64,000 nt of DNA from Methanolobus sp. (GCF_016278365.1 NZ_JADQBZ010000004.1:173166-237165); one strand, 5' to 3'. Numbered from the stretch's first letter, positions 18,737-30,647 are shown. Notes: generated by a model not told the origin, from the sequence alone. Made by a program: numbers and translations.

Positions 18737-19561
18737 ATGATGCAGACTGAAGAGCAACGCCGCATATATGGTGTTGACTTCAGTGGCTCAAAAACTGCCT
18801 GCAGGAAGATATGGGCGAGCGAAGGCATCATCGATGAAGGTGGCATTCTCGGGATATCTGCCTGTTATCCTATATCGGATATAGTTGCGGGAACGAGCCG
18901 GGATCGTAGTTCCTGCCTGTTTGCCCTGAGGTCTCTGATCACCGGCAGCAAAAATGGGATATTTGGCATGGATTTCCCATTCAGCCTGCCCCATCGGCTT
19001 CTTTCTTCTTCGGACTGGAGTACATTTATTTCTGATTTTCCCGGCAAATATCCTTCTGTAGAGCATTTCCGTGAAGAAATGAGATCCCTTTCTCCTGACC
19101 GGGAACTGAAGCGCCTTACCGATATCGAGGTAAGGGCACCTTTCTGCGTATACAACCTCCGGCTTTACAGGCAGACGTATTTTGGCATACGTGATGTGCT
19201 TGGACCACTGGTTGCAGAGGACTTAGCACGTGTGCTACCTATGCAGAAGCCTGTCAGTAACAAACCCTGGCTTATAGAAGTGTGCCCCGCATCAACATTA
19301 AAAAAAGAAGGGCTGTATATTCCCTATAAAGGCAAGTCTTCAAGAGAGTCAGAAGCAAGGAAATACATCCTTGAGGAGATGGTAGACAGGGGCATCTCCA
19401 TTCCTTCACACATTAGAGATACTGCCCTCGCAAACACAGACGGCGATGCGCTGGACAGTGTGATCGCGGCCTTTGCAAGCTCAAAGGCTGTCCGGGGAAT
19501 AGATACTTTACAGGATTCTCTCCCGCGGATATACCTTATCGAAGGGTACACTTTCTTCTGA
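18737..19561 (+). CDS. DUF429 family protein
   Basis: 274 residues with the DUF429 pattern of an RNase H-like or actin-like fold: N-terminal strand YGVDFSGSKT, central GIFGMDFPFSLP, the LIEVCPASTLKKEG block and the terminal GDALDSVIAA motif. Acidic residues of these motifs could hold a divalent metal. The function of the family is not established; a nuclease role has been suggested from fold. It follows ino1 by 23 bases on the same strand. Confidence 0.85.
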   Translation: MMQTEEQRRIYGVDFSGSKTACRKIWASEGIIDEGGILGISACYPISDIVAGTSRDRSSCLFALRSLITGSKNGIFGMDFPFSLPHRLLSSSDWSTFISDFPGKYPSVEHFREEMRSLSPDRELKRLTDIEVRAPFCVYNLRLYRQTYFGIRDVLGPLVAEDLARVLPMQKPVSNKPWLIEVCPASTLKKEGLYIPYKGKSSRESEARKYILEEMVDRGISIPSHIRDTALANTDGDALDSVIAAFASSKAVRGIDTLQDSLPRIYLIEGYTFF

Positions 19562-19589
19562 GTGCCTCTAAAGTCTATTGCCGGGAATC

Positions 19590-20135
19590 TCAATCCTTGC
19601 TCACGCCAACTATATCATATATATCAGCGGGGCTCTCCAGCACCGTGATATTTTCCATTTGTGCAAGCTTCTCGGAATTGGAAACATCAGCTTCTCTCAT
19701 TTTGAGTAGCATTTGTCTTCCTTCGGGAGAAGCGGTTTTTACAGTCCCTCTTTTCTGGTCAACTGCAAGTATGTAGATAGGAGTTTCACCTTTTGCTGTC
19801 TGTGCAACAGCATTGGTAACAAGGGTATCTGCGATGCCACAGACTATTTTTGCAACGGTATTGGCGGTTGCAGGAGCAATGATAAGTGCATCATAGTGGC
19901 CCACCTGAAGGGGACCGGCGATAAATGGCGAGTTTGGACCTCCTTCTGTCTTGAAGTTGGGAAAATCCCTCTGTATATCGTCCCACATCCTGTACCATTT
20001 CATAACAACTTCCCCTTCTTTTGAAAGGAAGACCATCATTTCGATGTCAGTCTTCTTTTTAATGTCCACCATTATGTCGTACGTTTCCTTAATCAGGTCG
20101 CCTGAACCTGTTATTCCCCATGCTATTCTCTTCAT
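19590..20135 (-). CDS. afpA: Archaeoflavoprotein AfpA
   Basis: 181 residues of the archaeal flavoprotein family TIGR02699, a Dfp/UbiX-like fold that binds FMN. Seen: WGITGSGDLIKETYDIM at the N-terminus, the PFIAGPLQVGHYDALIIAPATANTV region, which forms the flavin pocket, and IADTLVTNA. In Archaeoglobus AfpA accepts electrons from a ferredoxin system and its physiological acceptor is unclear. Here it ends a one-strand cluster that supplies its own ferredoxin, Isf and FNR-like protein. Gap to the FNR gene is 52 bases. Confidence 0.92.
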   Translation of the reverse strand: MKRIAWGITGSGDLIKETYDIMVDIKKKTDIEMMVFLSKEGEVVMKWYRMWDDIQRDFPNFKTEGGPNSPFIAGPLQVGHYDALIIAPATANTVAKIVCGIADTLVTNAVAQTAKGETPIYILAVDQKRGTVKTASPEGRQMLLKMREADVSNSEKLAQMENITVLESPADIYDIVGVSKD

Positions 20136-20187
20136 TCAATGTCTCCTCGTATCTTATTGCAATAATTGTCCTGACATTTCCGGGATG

Positions 20188-20886
20188 TCAGTATCCTATA
20201 AGTGATTCCTTCTTGACCCTCATATCCGGGATACTCATGGAGCGTAGCATTTCCGTCATGGAATCCACCATGGATGGAGGTCCGCAAATGTAGAATTCCC
20301 TTGCCGCATAGTCAGGGGCCTCCTTTCGTATCAGGTTCTCATTGATCCTCTCCCTGCATCCTGTCCAGCTTTCGGAGGCTCTGGTCAGGGTCTGGAATAC
20401 GGTAAGGTGAGGATTCTGCCGGACCATTTCTGATAACTCTTTCCAGAATACCATATCCTCCTCAGTCCTGTCACTACAGATCAGCACTACATCCGTATCC
20501 AGTTTCAGGTCAGTACAGTACCTGCAGATACTTCTCATGGGTGCTATGCCTATTCCACCGCTAAGCAAGACTATCTTTCCATACTCTCCTTCGTAACTCA
20601 TTTTTCCGAAGGGACCACTGATATTGAAAGGGTATCCGGTCTCCATGGAATCCAGTGCATTTGAGAATTCGTGGCCGGTAAGTTTCTTTGTGAATTCCAG
20701 GTGGTCCTTTTCTGTCGGGCTGCTGGATAAGCTGAAAGGCTTGCTGACGCTCTTCCCATTGAAATCCAATGTTACTACAATGTACTGCCCGGCTTTGTAG
20801 TCAAAATCATCAGGTCTTTTGAACCTGAAGCTCTTTACATTTGCGCTGCGCTGGATTATTTCACTTATATTTGCCTGGAATTTCAA
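20188..20886 (-). CDS. FNR-type FAD oxidoreductase
   Basis: 232 residues in the ferredoxin-NADP reductase superfamily. The FAD domain has the KPFSLSSSPTEKD motif near residue 68. The NAD(P) domain has GGIGIAPMRSICRY near residue 112, and YICGPPSMVDSM near residue 200. There is no attached 2Fe-2S domain. It probably shuttles electrons between NAD(P)H and the ferredoxin, Isf or AfpA encoded alongside. It is five bases downstream of isf, so tightly co-translated. Confidence 0.9.
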   Translation of the reverse strand: MKFQANISEIIQRSANVKSFRFKRPDDFDYKAGQYIVVTLDFNGKSVSKPFSLSSSPTEKDHLEFTKKLTGHEFSNALDSMETGYPFNISGPFGKMSYEGEYGKIVLLSGGIGIAPMRSICRYCTDLKLDTDVVLICSDRTEEDMVFWKELSEMVRQNPHLTVFQTLTRASESWTGCRERINENLIRKEAPDYAAREFYICGPPSMVDSMTEMLRSMSIPDMRVKKESLIGY

Positions 20887-20891
20887 GATAC

Positions 20892-21524
20892 TTACTCCTG
20901 TTGTATCTTTTTGATTAGCTGAGCTGTCTCGATCAGCTTCTTCATTGTCCTGCGAAGGCTCCTGAGACCGTCAGGGTCTTCAGACACTCCTTCTGCTCCC
21001 TTGTCCTTTGACCAGAAAGTTCCGCCAAGGTTGGAACCGAAGGACCCTCCACCCACAGGTATCATTTCGCTGATAACATAAAAATCATGTATGGACCGGA
21101 TTGCAGGTTCCTGGCCTCCTATCCTGTCACCGCCCACTGCAGCTGCAGCACCAACCTTGTTCAGGAATACTTTTGGGTCGCGTGCAACCACAGCCCTGCA
21201 CCTGTCCAGTATGGTCTTTGTCTGGGCGCTGAGCGTGCCCTGGTAAACAGGAGTGCCGATTATCCAGGCATCAGCCCAGATCATTCTATCATACAGCTCC
21301 ACAAGATCATCTTTGTGGATGCAGCCCTGCTTAGTACGCACACAGTAGTCACAGTGGATGCAGAATTTCATATCCTTCCCGCTGGCAGAGAAATACTCCG
21401 TCTCTGCGCCGAACTTCTCCTGTGCATATCGCAAGGCTTCATTCACAATAAAATCAGTGGCTTTCTTCCTGGGGCTGCCAGATATACCCAGTAGCCGGAT
21501 AGCTGAACCTTCAGACAATGGCAC
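20892..21524 (-). CDS. isf: Iron-sulfur flavoprotein (Isf)
   Basis: 210 residues, flavodoxin-like fold of the NADPH-dependent FMN reductase group with LLGISGSPRKKAT as the FMN phosphate loop. The compact motif CIHCDYCVRTKQGC (Cys at +0, +3, +6, +13) is the Isf 4Fe-4S signature. In Methanosarcina Isf takes electrons from ferredoxin and reduces O2 or peroxide. The ferredoxin gene lies 14 bases upstream, matching that partnership. Confidence 0.93.
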   Translation of the reverse strand: MPLSEGSAIRLLGISGSPRKKATDFIVNEALRYAQEKFGAETEYFSASGKDMKFCIHCDYCVRTKQGCIHKDDLVELYDRMIWADAWIIGTPVYQGTLSAQTKTILDRCRAVVARDPKVFLNKVGAAAAVGGDRIGGQEPAIRSIHDFYVISEMIPVGGGSFGSNLGGTFWSKDKGAEGVSEDPDGLRSLRRTMKKLIETAQLIKKIQQE

Positions 21525-21538
21525 TCCAACCTCCTTGT

Positions 21539-21730
21539 TTATTCAATGGTTATTGATTCTGTGGGGCAGGCATCCACACAGATACCACATTCCACACAAT
21601 CTTCAGGTCTTGCAATAACGGACTTCATGTCCCCGTTATTGTCTTTCTGAATCTCTATTACATCTGTCGGGCATGCCTGAACACATGCTCCGATGCCTTC
21701 ACACTTGCTTTTATCTACTTTTGCCGGCAC
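21539..21730 (-). CDS. Two-cluster ferredoxin with an incomplete first motif
   Basis: 63 residues in the 2[4Fe-4S] ferredoxin family. The second motif is complete (CVECGICVDACP). The first reads CEGIGACVQACP: the second of its four cysteines is Ile, so that site could carry only a 3Fe-4S centre or a 4Fe-4S with another ligand. Encoded between a membrane protein and Isf, it is the obvious donor for Isf and AfpA. Start ATG confirmed by AGGAG in the preceding spacer. Confidence 0.93.
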   Translation of the reverse strand: MPAKVDKSKCEGIGACVQACPTDVIEIQKDNNGDMKSVIARPEDCVECGICVDACPTESITIE

Positions 21731-21746
21731 TACTATATCCTCCTTT

Positions 21747-22142
21747 TCATTGTTTTTTATATGAGCCTATAATTGTCAGGGTCATTGTCAACGCTGCCAG
21801 GACCTTCAATGCCGCAGAAGCCATGAATCCGGGAGCCTGCTCCTGGGATTCAAAAGGTTTTTCCGGGTCATGGATTCTGCCGGATGCCTTCCCCATGGCT
21901 ATTACCGGTACTTCATGGATCCCTTCTCCAAACAAGTGGTCTATGAGTTTCTGAGGTGCTGACATATAATTGAGAGTCGCGTCAACAGTCAACGGATAAG
22001 ATGTGTTGTCAGGCGGGGTGAACATATGTTGCTCTCTCACAGTTTCCCGGGGAGCTATCCTGTTATCGTCAATCACCTTTTCAGCAAGCCAGAAACTTAT
22101 TGCAGCGACAATAAAAATAATGATGTATCTGATGATGAACAC
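21747..22142 (-). CDS. Two-helix membrane protein of the redox cluster
   Basis: 131 residues, family not recognised. A hydrophobic N-terminal helix (residues 3-20, IIRYIIIFIVAAISFWLA) and a C-terminal one (about 108-127, ASAALKVLAALTMTLTIIG) enclose an 85-residue polar loop without Cys pairs or known motifs. It sits 16 bases upstream of the ferredoxin gene. It could anchor the soluble electron carriers at the membrane. That role is inference from context only. Confidence 0.65.
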   Translation of the reverse strand: MFIIRYIIIFIVAAISFWLAEKVIDDNRIAPRETVREQHMFTPPDNTSYPLTVDATLNYMSAPQKLIDHLFGEGIHEVPVIAMGKASGRIHDPEKPFESQEQAPGFMASAALKVLAALTMTLTIIGSYKKQ

Positions 22143-22242
22143 TCCATTTTTACAAGAGCACCTGATCTATAGTTAAGTTATTATGAATGACCCATGAACA
22201 ATAATTAAATTGAAGAGGATCTTTATGATCCCCTCGAAGCTT

Positions 22243-22656
22243 TCATCTTAGCATCTTCAATGCATGCCTGCAGGCTGCAACAGCCGGTGCACCTGAGGTT
22301 ATGAAAATCACATCCATGACTTCCATGATCTCATCCTTGGTTGCTCCGTTGTTGAGCGCGCTCTTCATCTGCGCCGCCACACAGGCCTCACACTGCTTTG
22401 AAGCGACCACTGCAAGTGCCATCAGGATCTTTGTTTTGGCAGGAAGTGCACCATCCTGGAGCAATTTGCTGTTGCACATGTTGTACTTGTGCAGGAACTC
22501 CGGCTCAAGCTCATCAAGGGTTTCCAGTATGTGAGGTGTGAATCCCAGCTTATCTGACATATCCCCAAGTAAACCATCGCGTCTTTTTCCTTCCCCGCAC
22601 ATTTTTCTGTCTTCGTTTGGATTTTTATCTCCACACATATTTCTATCTCCGCACAT
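22243..22656 (-). CDS. AhpD-like carboxymuconolactone decarboxylase family protein
   Basis: 137 residues. The AhpD-like core (from about residue 38) has the redox motif CEAC preceded by VVASKQ, as in peroxidase-type members. The first 21 residues carry three MCGx units ([18 protein letters not shown]), adding three cysteines not normal for the family. At DNA level this is an 18-base tandem repeat, and each of the first two units contains a GGAGAT ribosome-site sequence followed by ATG. Probable role: thiol-dependent peroxide reduction within the cluster. Confidence 0.88.
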   Translation of the reverse strand: MCGDRNMCGDKNPNEDRKMCGEGKRRDGLLGDMSDKLGFTPHILETLDELEPEFLHKYNMCNSKLLQDGALPAKTKILMALAVVASKQCEACVAAQMKSALNNGATKDEIMEVMDVIFITSGAPAVAACRHALKMLR

Positions 22657-22668
22657 ATCTCTATCTCC
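22615..22668 (-). repeat. 18-base tandem repeat carrying ribosome site and start codon
   Basis: Minus-strand units GGAGATAGAGATATGTGC (22668-22651), GGAGATAGAAATATGTGT (22650-22633) and a decayed third copy (22632-22615). The first unit gives the AhpD-like gene its SD and ATG; the second repeats both in frame, allowing initiation at 22638 as well. Confidence 0.75.
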
Positions 22669-22688
22669 TTTGTATTAGTAATGAACGT

Positions 22689-22904
22689 TCAGTCAAAACC
22701 CTCTTCTATTGTATGACCCAGGCAGTAACTGCACATGAGCCGGGGAAGTCCTTTGGGAAGCCTTTGAACATGAGGTGGTTTTCCAATTGATACCGGCAAT
22801 TCAAGTTCCTTTGCATGGTCCACGCAGAGGCCTTTACCGCAGACTATGCAGACACAAGCAGCTTCAATGTCCTTTTCCGCATCCATGCAATCATAACATT
22901 TCAT
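22689..22904 (-). CDS. DUF2180 zinc-binding small protein (copy 1)
   Basis: 71 residues beginning MKCYDC, with Cys pairs CVCIVCGKGLC and CSYC plus His (VDHAKE). The spacing is that of the archaeal DUF2180 family, which resembles a B-box/AN1-like zinc fold. The track starts one Met earlier (22907); both follow GGTGATATC. Eight-base spacing from the second copy shows an operon. No function is known for the family. Confidence 0.85.
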   Translation of the reverse strand: MKCYDCMDAEKDIEAACVCIVCGKGLCVDHAKELELPVSIGKPPHVQRLPKGLPRLMCSYCLGHTIEEGFD

Positions 22905-22915
22905 CATGATATCAC

Positions 22916-23155
22916 CTAATAGTTCTCTTTCAGGGCTTCATGGCAAGGTATGCATAGTATTTTCTTAATATGCTGTACATCCTCGTACTTACATTCTACT
23001 CCCATTCCGCACTTCAGCTTAATGCTGTATTCTCCTTCCAATACAGGAGAATCTTCCCTTACCAGATGTTGTTTACATACTCCTCGCCCGCAAACTATGC
23101 AGATGGCCACAGTATCGCTGGTTTTCCCATTTTTGGAACACTCATAACATTTCAT
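22916..23155 (-). CDS. DUF2180 zinc-binding small protein (copy 2)
   Basis: 79 residues, MKCYEC at the start, CIVCGRGVCKQH in the middle and CIPC near the end, homologous to the following gene, so the pair arose by tandem duplication. It has an extra central segment, KCGMGVECKYED. Zinc or Fe binding is likely by the Cys/His set. It is the first convincing gene of the 23.2-19.6 kb minus-strand cluster. Confidence 0.85.
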   Translation of the reverse strand: MKCYECSKNGKTSDTVAICIVCGRGVCKQHLVREDSPVLEGEYSIKLKCGMGVECKYEDVQHIKKILCIPCHEALKENY

Positions 23156-23166
23156 GCTAACACTTC

Positions 23167-23361
23167 TTACTGATTATAATCACGCATACTTACTACCATT
23201 TTCAAGGACAGGTCCATATAAAAGGCCTGAATGCTATTAATGTCTCTTTCTGATGTGATGGCTTCCCGAACCTCCACCTCCCTATTTATCTTAGCTGGCA
23301 AATCATCTGGAACTTCCTCAATATATCTGTATCGGTGATGTTGTTTTGCAACTCTGGACAA
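23167..23361 (-). CDS. Doubtful small ORF upstream of DUF2180 genes
   Basis: 64 codons from a TTG, polar sequence, no recognised family, no SD. The open frame runs about 13 more codons upstream to a TAA without any ATG. Amino-acid composition is protein-like (IEEVPDDLPAKINREVEVRE), so it may be a decayed gene end. The palindrome at 23359-23374 overlaps its start, which favours a regulatory leader instead. Confidence 0.25.
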   Translation of the reverse strand: MSRVAKQHHRYRYIEEVPDDLPAKINREVEVREAITSERDINSIQAFYMDLSLKMVVSMRDYNQ

Positions 23362-23374
23362 TACTGGAGTATTG
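23359..23374. promoter_or_regulatory. Perfect palindrome upstream of the redox cluster
   Basis: CAATACT-GG-AGTATTG, seven-base arms with a two-base centre. It lies about 205 bases before the first DUF2180 ATG and about 180 before mer. A dimeric repressor site for the redox cluster is the simplest reading. Confidence 0.45.
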
Positions 23375-23499
23375 TTTTTTATGGATTCTTTTCTATATTT
23401 TTAGGACTAGTACTTCTGTGATATCAATGTGCTGTTGCTCCGTAGTTTACCAATGTTCCCTGTGACATCCTTCTTTGATGGCGAATCAAACCAACAAAG

Positions 23500-23509
23500 T
23501 TTTAAATAT
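23500..23509 (+). promoter_or_regulatory. TATA box of mer
   Basis: TTTTAAATAT lies 43-52 bases before the mer ATG, with purine-rich ACAAAG just upstream as a BRE-like element. This gives a start near 23533 and a leader of about 20 bases that holds AGGAGGATT. This is the arrangement of a strongly expressed gene. Confidence 0.65.
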
Positions 23510-23527
23510 GTATAGCCACCTGAATAA

Positions 23528-24538
<1,011 letters not shown>

Positions 24539-24555
24539 CACGTCGGAGGCAATTA

Positions 24556-26113
<1,558 letters not shown>

Positions 26114-26175
26114 TACTCATCGGGGAAAACTTACTGGACCCCTCATGAAAGGATTCACCTGATTGAAGCAAGTGG

Positions 26176-26706
26176 TCAGTGTCCTTCAAGGTCCTTTGCT
26201 TTTTTAATGATCTCATTGAATACGGGGCTACAGCACTTGCCAGTAGGGTTCTTTATTTTACACTGGCTCTTTACACCCGGATCATAATATTTCCTTATGG
26301 CATTTAGATCTGTAATTTTCTGTTCCCTTACAGCTCGCATGACCTCTTCTTGCGTTATCTTGCTGCAGTAACATGCATATCTGGGATTGGCATCATCCTT
26401 GAACCATAAAGGTACAGTAATGTCCGTTTTCCAAAAAATAATGCCTGTCTTGACATTGTAGTAGGCTATGTCGCACTTTTCATTCATGCACAGGTAGTAA
26501 TCCTCTTGGCCTGCTTTCTCTTCCATTTCCTTTTTGAGTAGATGCCTCACTGTGATATTCTCGACATACCTTCCTTTTGTCTTGCAGAGGGGACATGGAG
26601 CACTCGCATTTGAAGTATCCTGTATTTCCCCGCTGCAACAGTTTGGTGTTAATGGAATCTGTTTAAGGGTTATTCCCTTCCCGGTGCCACAACAGCTGTT
26701 TGTCAT
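26176..26706 (-). CDS. CopZ-N-like zinc/2Fe-2S protein
   Basis: 176 residues, 17 or so cysteines. A zinc-type segment (CPLCKTKGRY, then CMNEKCDIAYYN) is followed by a CYCSKITQEEVMRAVRE helix and CKIKNPTGKCC, the pattern of the 2Fe-2S domain found in the N-terminal part of Archaeoglobus CopZ. The HMA copper-chaperone domain of CopZ is missing. The N-terminus has extra CC pairs (NSCCGTG, NCCSG). It lies 38 bases downstream of the ArsR-ArsM gene, so an arsenic or soft-metal handling role is likely. Confidence 0.8.
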   Translation of the reverse strand: MTNSCCGTGKGITLKQIPLTPNCCSGEIQDTSNASAPCPLCKTKGRYVENITVRHLLKKEMEEKAGQEDYYLCMNEKCDIAYYNVKTGIIFWKTDITVPLWFKDDANPRYACYCSKITQEEVMRAVREQKITDLNAIRKYYDPGVKSQCKIKNPTGKCCSPVFNEIIKKAKDLEGH

Positions 26707-26744
26707 AAATACCTCAATTTGATACGATTTTTACTTGCAGATGC

Positions 26745-27776
26745 TTATTTCTTCCTCAATTCAAGCTTCAGGCTTTCCAGCGGATATCCCGAGTACTGCC
26801 TTTTACTGATGTCCTTATCCGCATCTATTATCCTGATAGTGAAACCTGCCTCCCTTATGATCCTGAGATAATCCTCTTTCAGCAAGGCTCCGCCCACGCA
26901 GGCACATATGAGCTTCTCGTCGCTCCTCTCTTCGGGTGTCAGGTCCTTCAGGAGAACTATATCTGACAGATACATCCTCCCATTTTCTTTCAATACTCTG
27001 TGGGCTTCCCTGAAGACCCGGGACTTGTCGGGTGCAAGGTTGATGACACAATTGCTCATGACTACATCCACGGAGCTTGATTCAACAGGTAGTTCCTCGA
27101 TATCTCCTTGTCTGAACTCCACATTGTCAAACTCATACTTTTCAGCATTCTCTCTGGCTTTTGCAAGCATCTCTGCGGTCATATCCACACCGATGACCTT
27201 TCCGGTCTTCCCAACTTTCCTTGCGGCCAGGAAACTGTCAAAACCGGCACCTGAACCCAGGTCAAGCACGACTTCGCCTTCGTGTATGCCCCCGAGTGAT
27301 GTGGGATTCCCGCATCCCAGGCCCAGGTTTGCATCCGAAAAAGAACTGATGTCCTCATTCGAATATCCAATCGAACCTGCTATCTCCTCTCCGCTAAGGT
27401 CATCGCAGCAGCCGCATCCCTGCACCATGCCCAGTGCTATCTTGCCGTACTTTTTCTTTACGACGTGTTTCTTCGTATCTGCATCCATCACGCTTCCGGG
27501 ACAGCATGAATCTACTTTCTCTATCCCGCATTTCTCAAGTGTTTCTTTCATCATCTCATCCTTTATACTGTAAATTACGTATCTGCCATCCTTCTCATAG
27601 CGCAGGATACCTGCTTCCAGAAGTATCTTCAGATGCCGTGATATAGTTGTCTGGTCCTTCCCCGCGATCTCTGAAAAATCACAGGCACAGTGGTCATGTT
27701 TTAGCAGGCATCCGACAATCGTTAATCTGGTCCTGTCTCCCAACGCTTTGAAGAATCTGGCTTTTTCTTCGGTCAT
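26745..27776 (-). CDS. arsM: ArsR-arsenite methyltransferase fusion
   Basis: About 343 residues. Residues 1-85 form an ArsR winged helix ([35 protein letters not shown]) with CAC before the recognition helix. A linker with CC pairs (SCCPGS, GCGCC) leads into an AdoMet methyltransferase ([21 protein letters not shown]) with the ArsM-type Cys residues and [26 protein letters not shown]. It would methylate arsenite and repress its own gene. The track starts at 27797, but that ATG lies inside a dyad; MTEEKARFF at 27776 is the better start. Confidence 0.92.
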   Translation of the reverse strand: MTEEKARFFKALGDRTRLTIVGCLLKHDHCACDFSEIAGKDQTTISRHLKILLEAGILRYEKDGRYVIYSIKDEMMKETLEKCGIEKVDSCCPGSVMDADTKKHVVKKKYGKIALGMVQGCGCCDDLSGEEIAGSIGYSNEDISSFSDANLGLGCGNPTSLGGIHEGEVVLDLGSGAGFDSFLAARKVGKTGKVIGVDMTAEMLAKARENAEKYEFDNVEFRQGDIEELPVESSSVDVVMSNCVINLAPDKSRVFREAHRVLKENGRMYLSDIVLLKDLTPEERSDEKLICACVGGALLKEDYLRIIREAGFTIRIIDADKDISKRQYSGYPLESLKLELRKK

Positions 27777-27790
27777 TATCCATGTATATT

Positions 27791-27812
27791 TGTACATACG
27801 TACATATATCTA
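27791..27812 (-). promoter_or_regulatory. arsM promoter with TGTAC dyad
   Basis: TGTAC-GTAT-GTACA (27804-27791) directly follows the TATA-like AGATATATGTA (27812 downward) on the minus strand and lies 15 bases before the proposed start. Its place over the transcription start fits autorepression by the ArsR domain. Confidence 0.5.
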
Positions 27813-27877
27813 ACGACAAAATCTCATTTTTGAATAACCATTGAAAGCACTTGTTAGCAAGTACCCGCTCAAGCATT

Positions 27878-28666
27878 TCAGACGAAAATTTTTCCTTCAA
27901 GCACCGTTACAGCTTTTCCGGAAAGCAGCACTCTGCCCCCTTTGACCTGCACTTTCAGGAATCCTTCCCTGTCGGATGCCTGATGAGCGTAAAATGTGTC
28001 CCTGCCAAGTTTTTTCATCCAGTAGGGTCCCAGGCAGCAGTGCGCTGACCCTGTGGCCGGATCTTCAGGAATGCCTATTGCAGGTGCAAACATCCTGGAA
28101 ACAAAATCATAATCCCCACTTTCAGATGCAGATGTGACAATAACGCCTCTGGAGGTAGTTTTTGCAAGAACTGACATATCTGGTTTAATCGACCTGACAA
28201 TGTCCCCCGACTCAACTTCTATCAAGTAATCGAAAACGTTCCTGCCAACATAGACTGGTTCAACACCCAGTGCCTCAATAAGCCCTTCAGGTGCACCAGC
28301 TTCATTTTCCATAAGTGCCGGGAAATCAAGTTCTATCCATTCTTCCCTGAGCGTCGCTGTGAGTATTCCACTTTTGGTAAAGAACCTTGCCGTCTCATCC
28401 CTCCCAATATATTCCCTTTCCCATAACACATGAGCACTTGCCAGGGTCGCATGTCCGCACAGGTCAACCTCCGCACCCGGCGCGAACCACCGCAGGTTAT
28501 AGCCCTCCTCTATCCGGTACAAAAAAGCAGTTTCTGGCAGTAACATCTCCATGGCAATATCCTGCATCCATTTCTCATCCGCAGGCTCCTCAAGTATGCA
28601 CACTCCAGCAGGATTCCCTGAGAAAGCCCGGTCTGTAAAGGCATCGACCTGGTATATCCTGACCAT
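27878..28666 (-). CDS. PhzF-family isomerase/epimerase-like protein
   Basis: 262 residues with the PhzF pattern: YQVDAFTDRAFSGNPAGVCIL at the start (including the catalytic-type Glu downstream in LLPETAFL), DLCGHATLASAH, and the second-half FAPAIGIPEDPATGSAHCCLGPYW. The family has a diaminopimelate-epimerase fold and mostly unknown substrates. It starts three bases after the cysS stop and is therefore co-translated with it; no functional link is evident. Confidence 0.92.
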   Translation of the reverse strand: MVRIYQVDAFTDRAFSGNPAGVCILEEPADEKWMQDIAMEMLLPETAFLYRIEEGYNLRWFAPGAEVDLCGHATLASAHVLWEREYIGRDETARFFTKSGILTATLREEWIELDFPALMENEAGAPEGLIEALGVEPVYVGRNVFDYLIEVESGDIVRSIKPDMSVLAKTTSRGVIVTSASESGDYDFVSRMFAPAIGIPEDPATGSAHCCLGPYWMKKLGRDTFYAHQASDREGFLKVQVKGGRVLLSGKAVTVLEGKIFV

Positions 28667-28669
28667 ATT

Positions 28670-30106
<1,437 letters not shown>

Positions 30107-30148
30107 CAGTAAAGCCTCATCGGTGTTAAGCGGATCCTTAGAAAATTA

Positions 30149-30224
30149 TGGTGCCGAGGGGAAGATTCGAACTCCCGGAAAACCGCTCTGCAGGCGGTCA
30201 CATTGGCCACTCTGTCACCTCGGC
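30149..30224 (-). tRNA. tRNA-Cys (GCA)
   Basis: On the minus strand GCCGAGG pairs with CCTCGGC as acceptor stem. The anticodon arm is ACCGC-CTGCAGA-GCGGT with anticodon GCA, and the T arm is GGGAG-TTCGAAT-CTTCC. The 3' end reads ACCA, so CCA is encoded and position 73 is A. No intron. The 76 bases lie just ahead of cysS. Confidence 0.95.
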
Positions 30225-30350
30225 GCCCTGTTATCCAGCTTCTATTGTGAACTTATGTTTGCGGGTTGCCTTATTTAGTTTTTGCTTGTCCGCACCACAA
30301 AATATATCCAGGTTAGTTTCAATATCTTTTGAAATACAGGGTGTAGAACT

Positions 30351-30647
30351 ATGAGGGTCATATCCGTTGAACAGGTACTGCCATGCATAGCAGACCCATG
30401 GAAGCTCAGGGTCATAGCGCAGCTGGATGAATGCCCGGACCTTCCAATGCTTGCGAAGTACCTACAGGGGCGCTATAGTGAGGGGCTCGGTGTCGTTATG
30501 GCGAAGAGCGGGTACAGGGAGATTACATTCTATAGCGATGGCAGGGTGGCCGTGCGCATGGTGGATACCACGGAAGAAGCTGAAAAGTTCATCAACAGCA
30601 TGCTTGCAATGGCCTGCACCAAAGCACTCATTCTGGAAGGTCTGTAG
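30351..30647 (+). CDS. Small protein of unknown function, possibly half-TBP-like
   Basis: 98 residues, family not recognised. The middle, EITFYSDGRVAVRMVDTTEE, followed by an amphipathic helix (AEKFINSMLAMAC), resembles in order the strand-turn-strand-helix of one TBP repeat (LIFxSGK...GAKSEEEA). A fold of that kind is only a guess. It has an AGGGTG ribosome site and a TATA-like AAAATATATCC about 55 bases before. It stands alone between tRNA-Cys and the kinase cluster. Confidence 0.6.
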   Translation: MRVISVEQVLPCIADPWKLRVIAQLDECPDLPMLAKYLQGRYSEGLGVVMAKSGYREITFYSDGRVAVRMVDTTEEAEKFINSMLAMACTKALILEGL

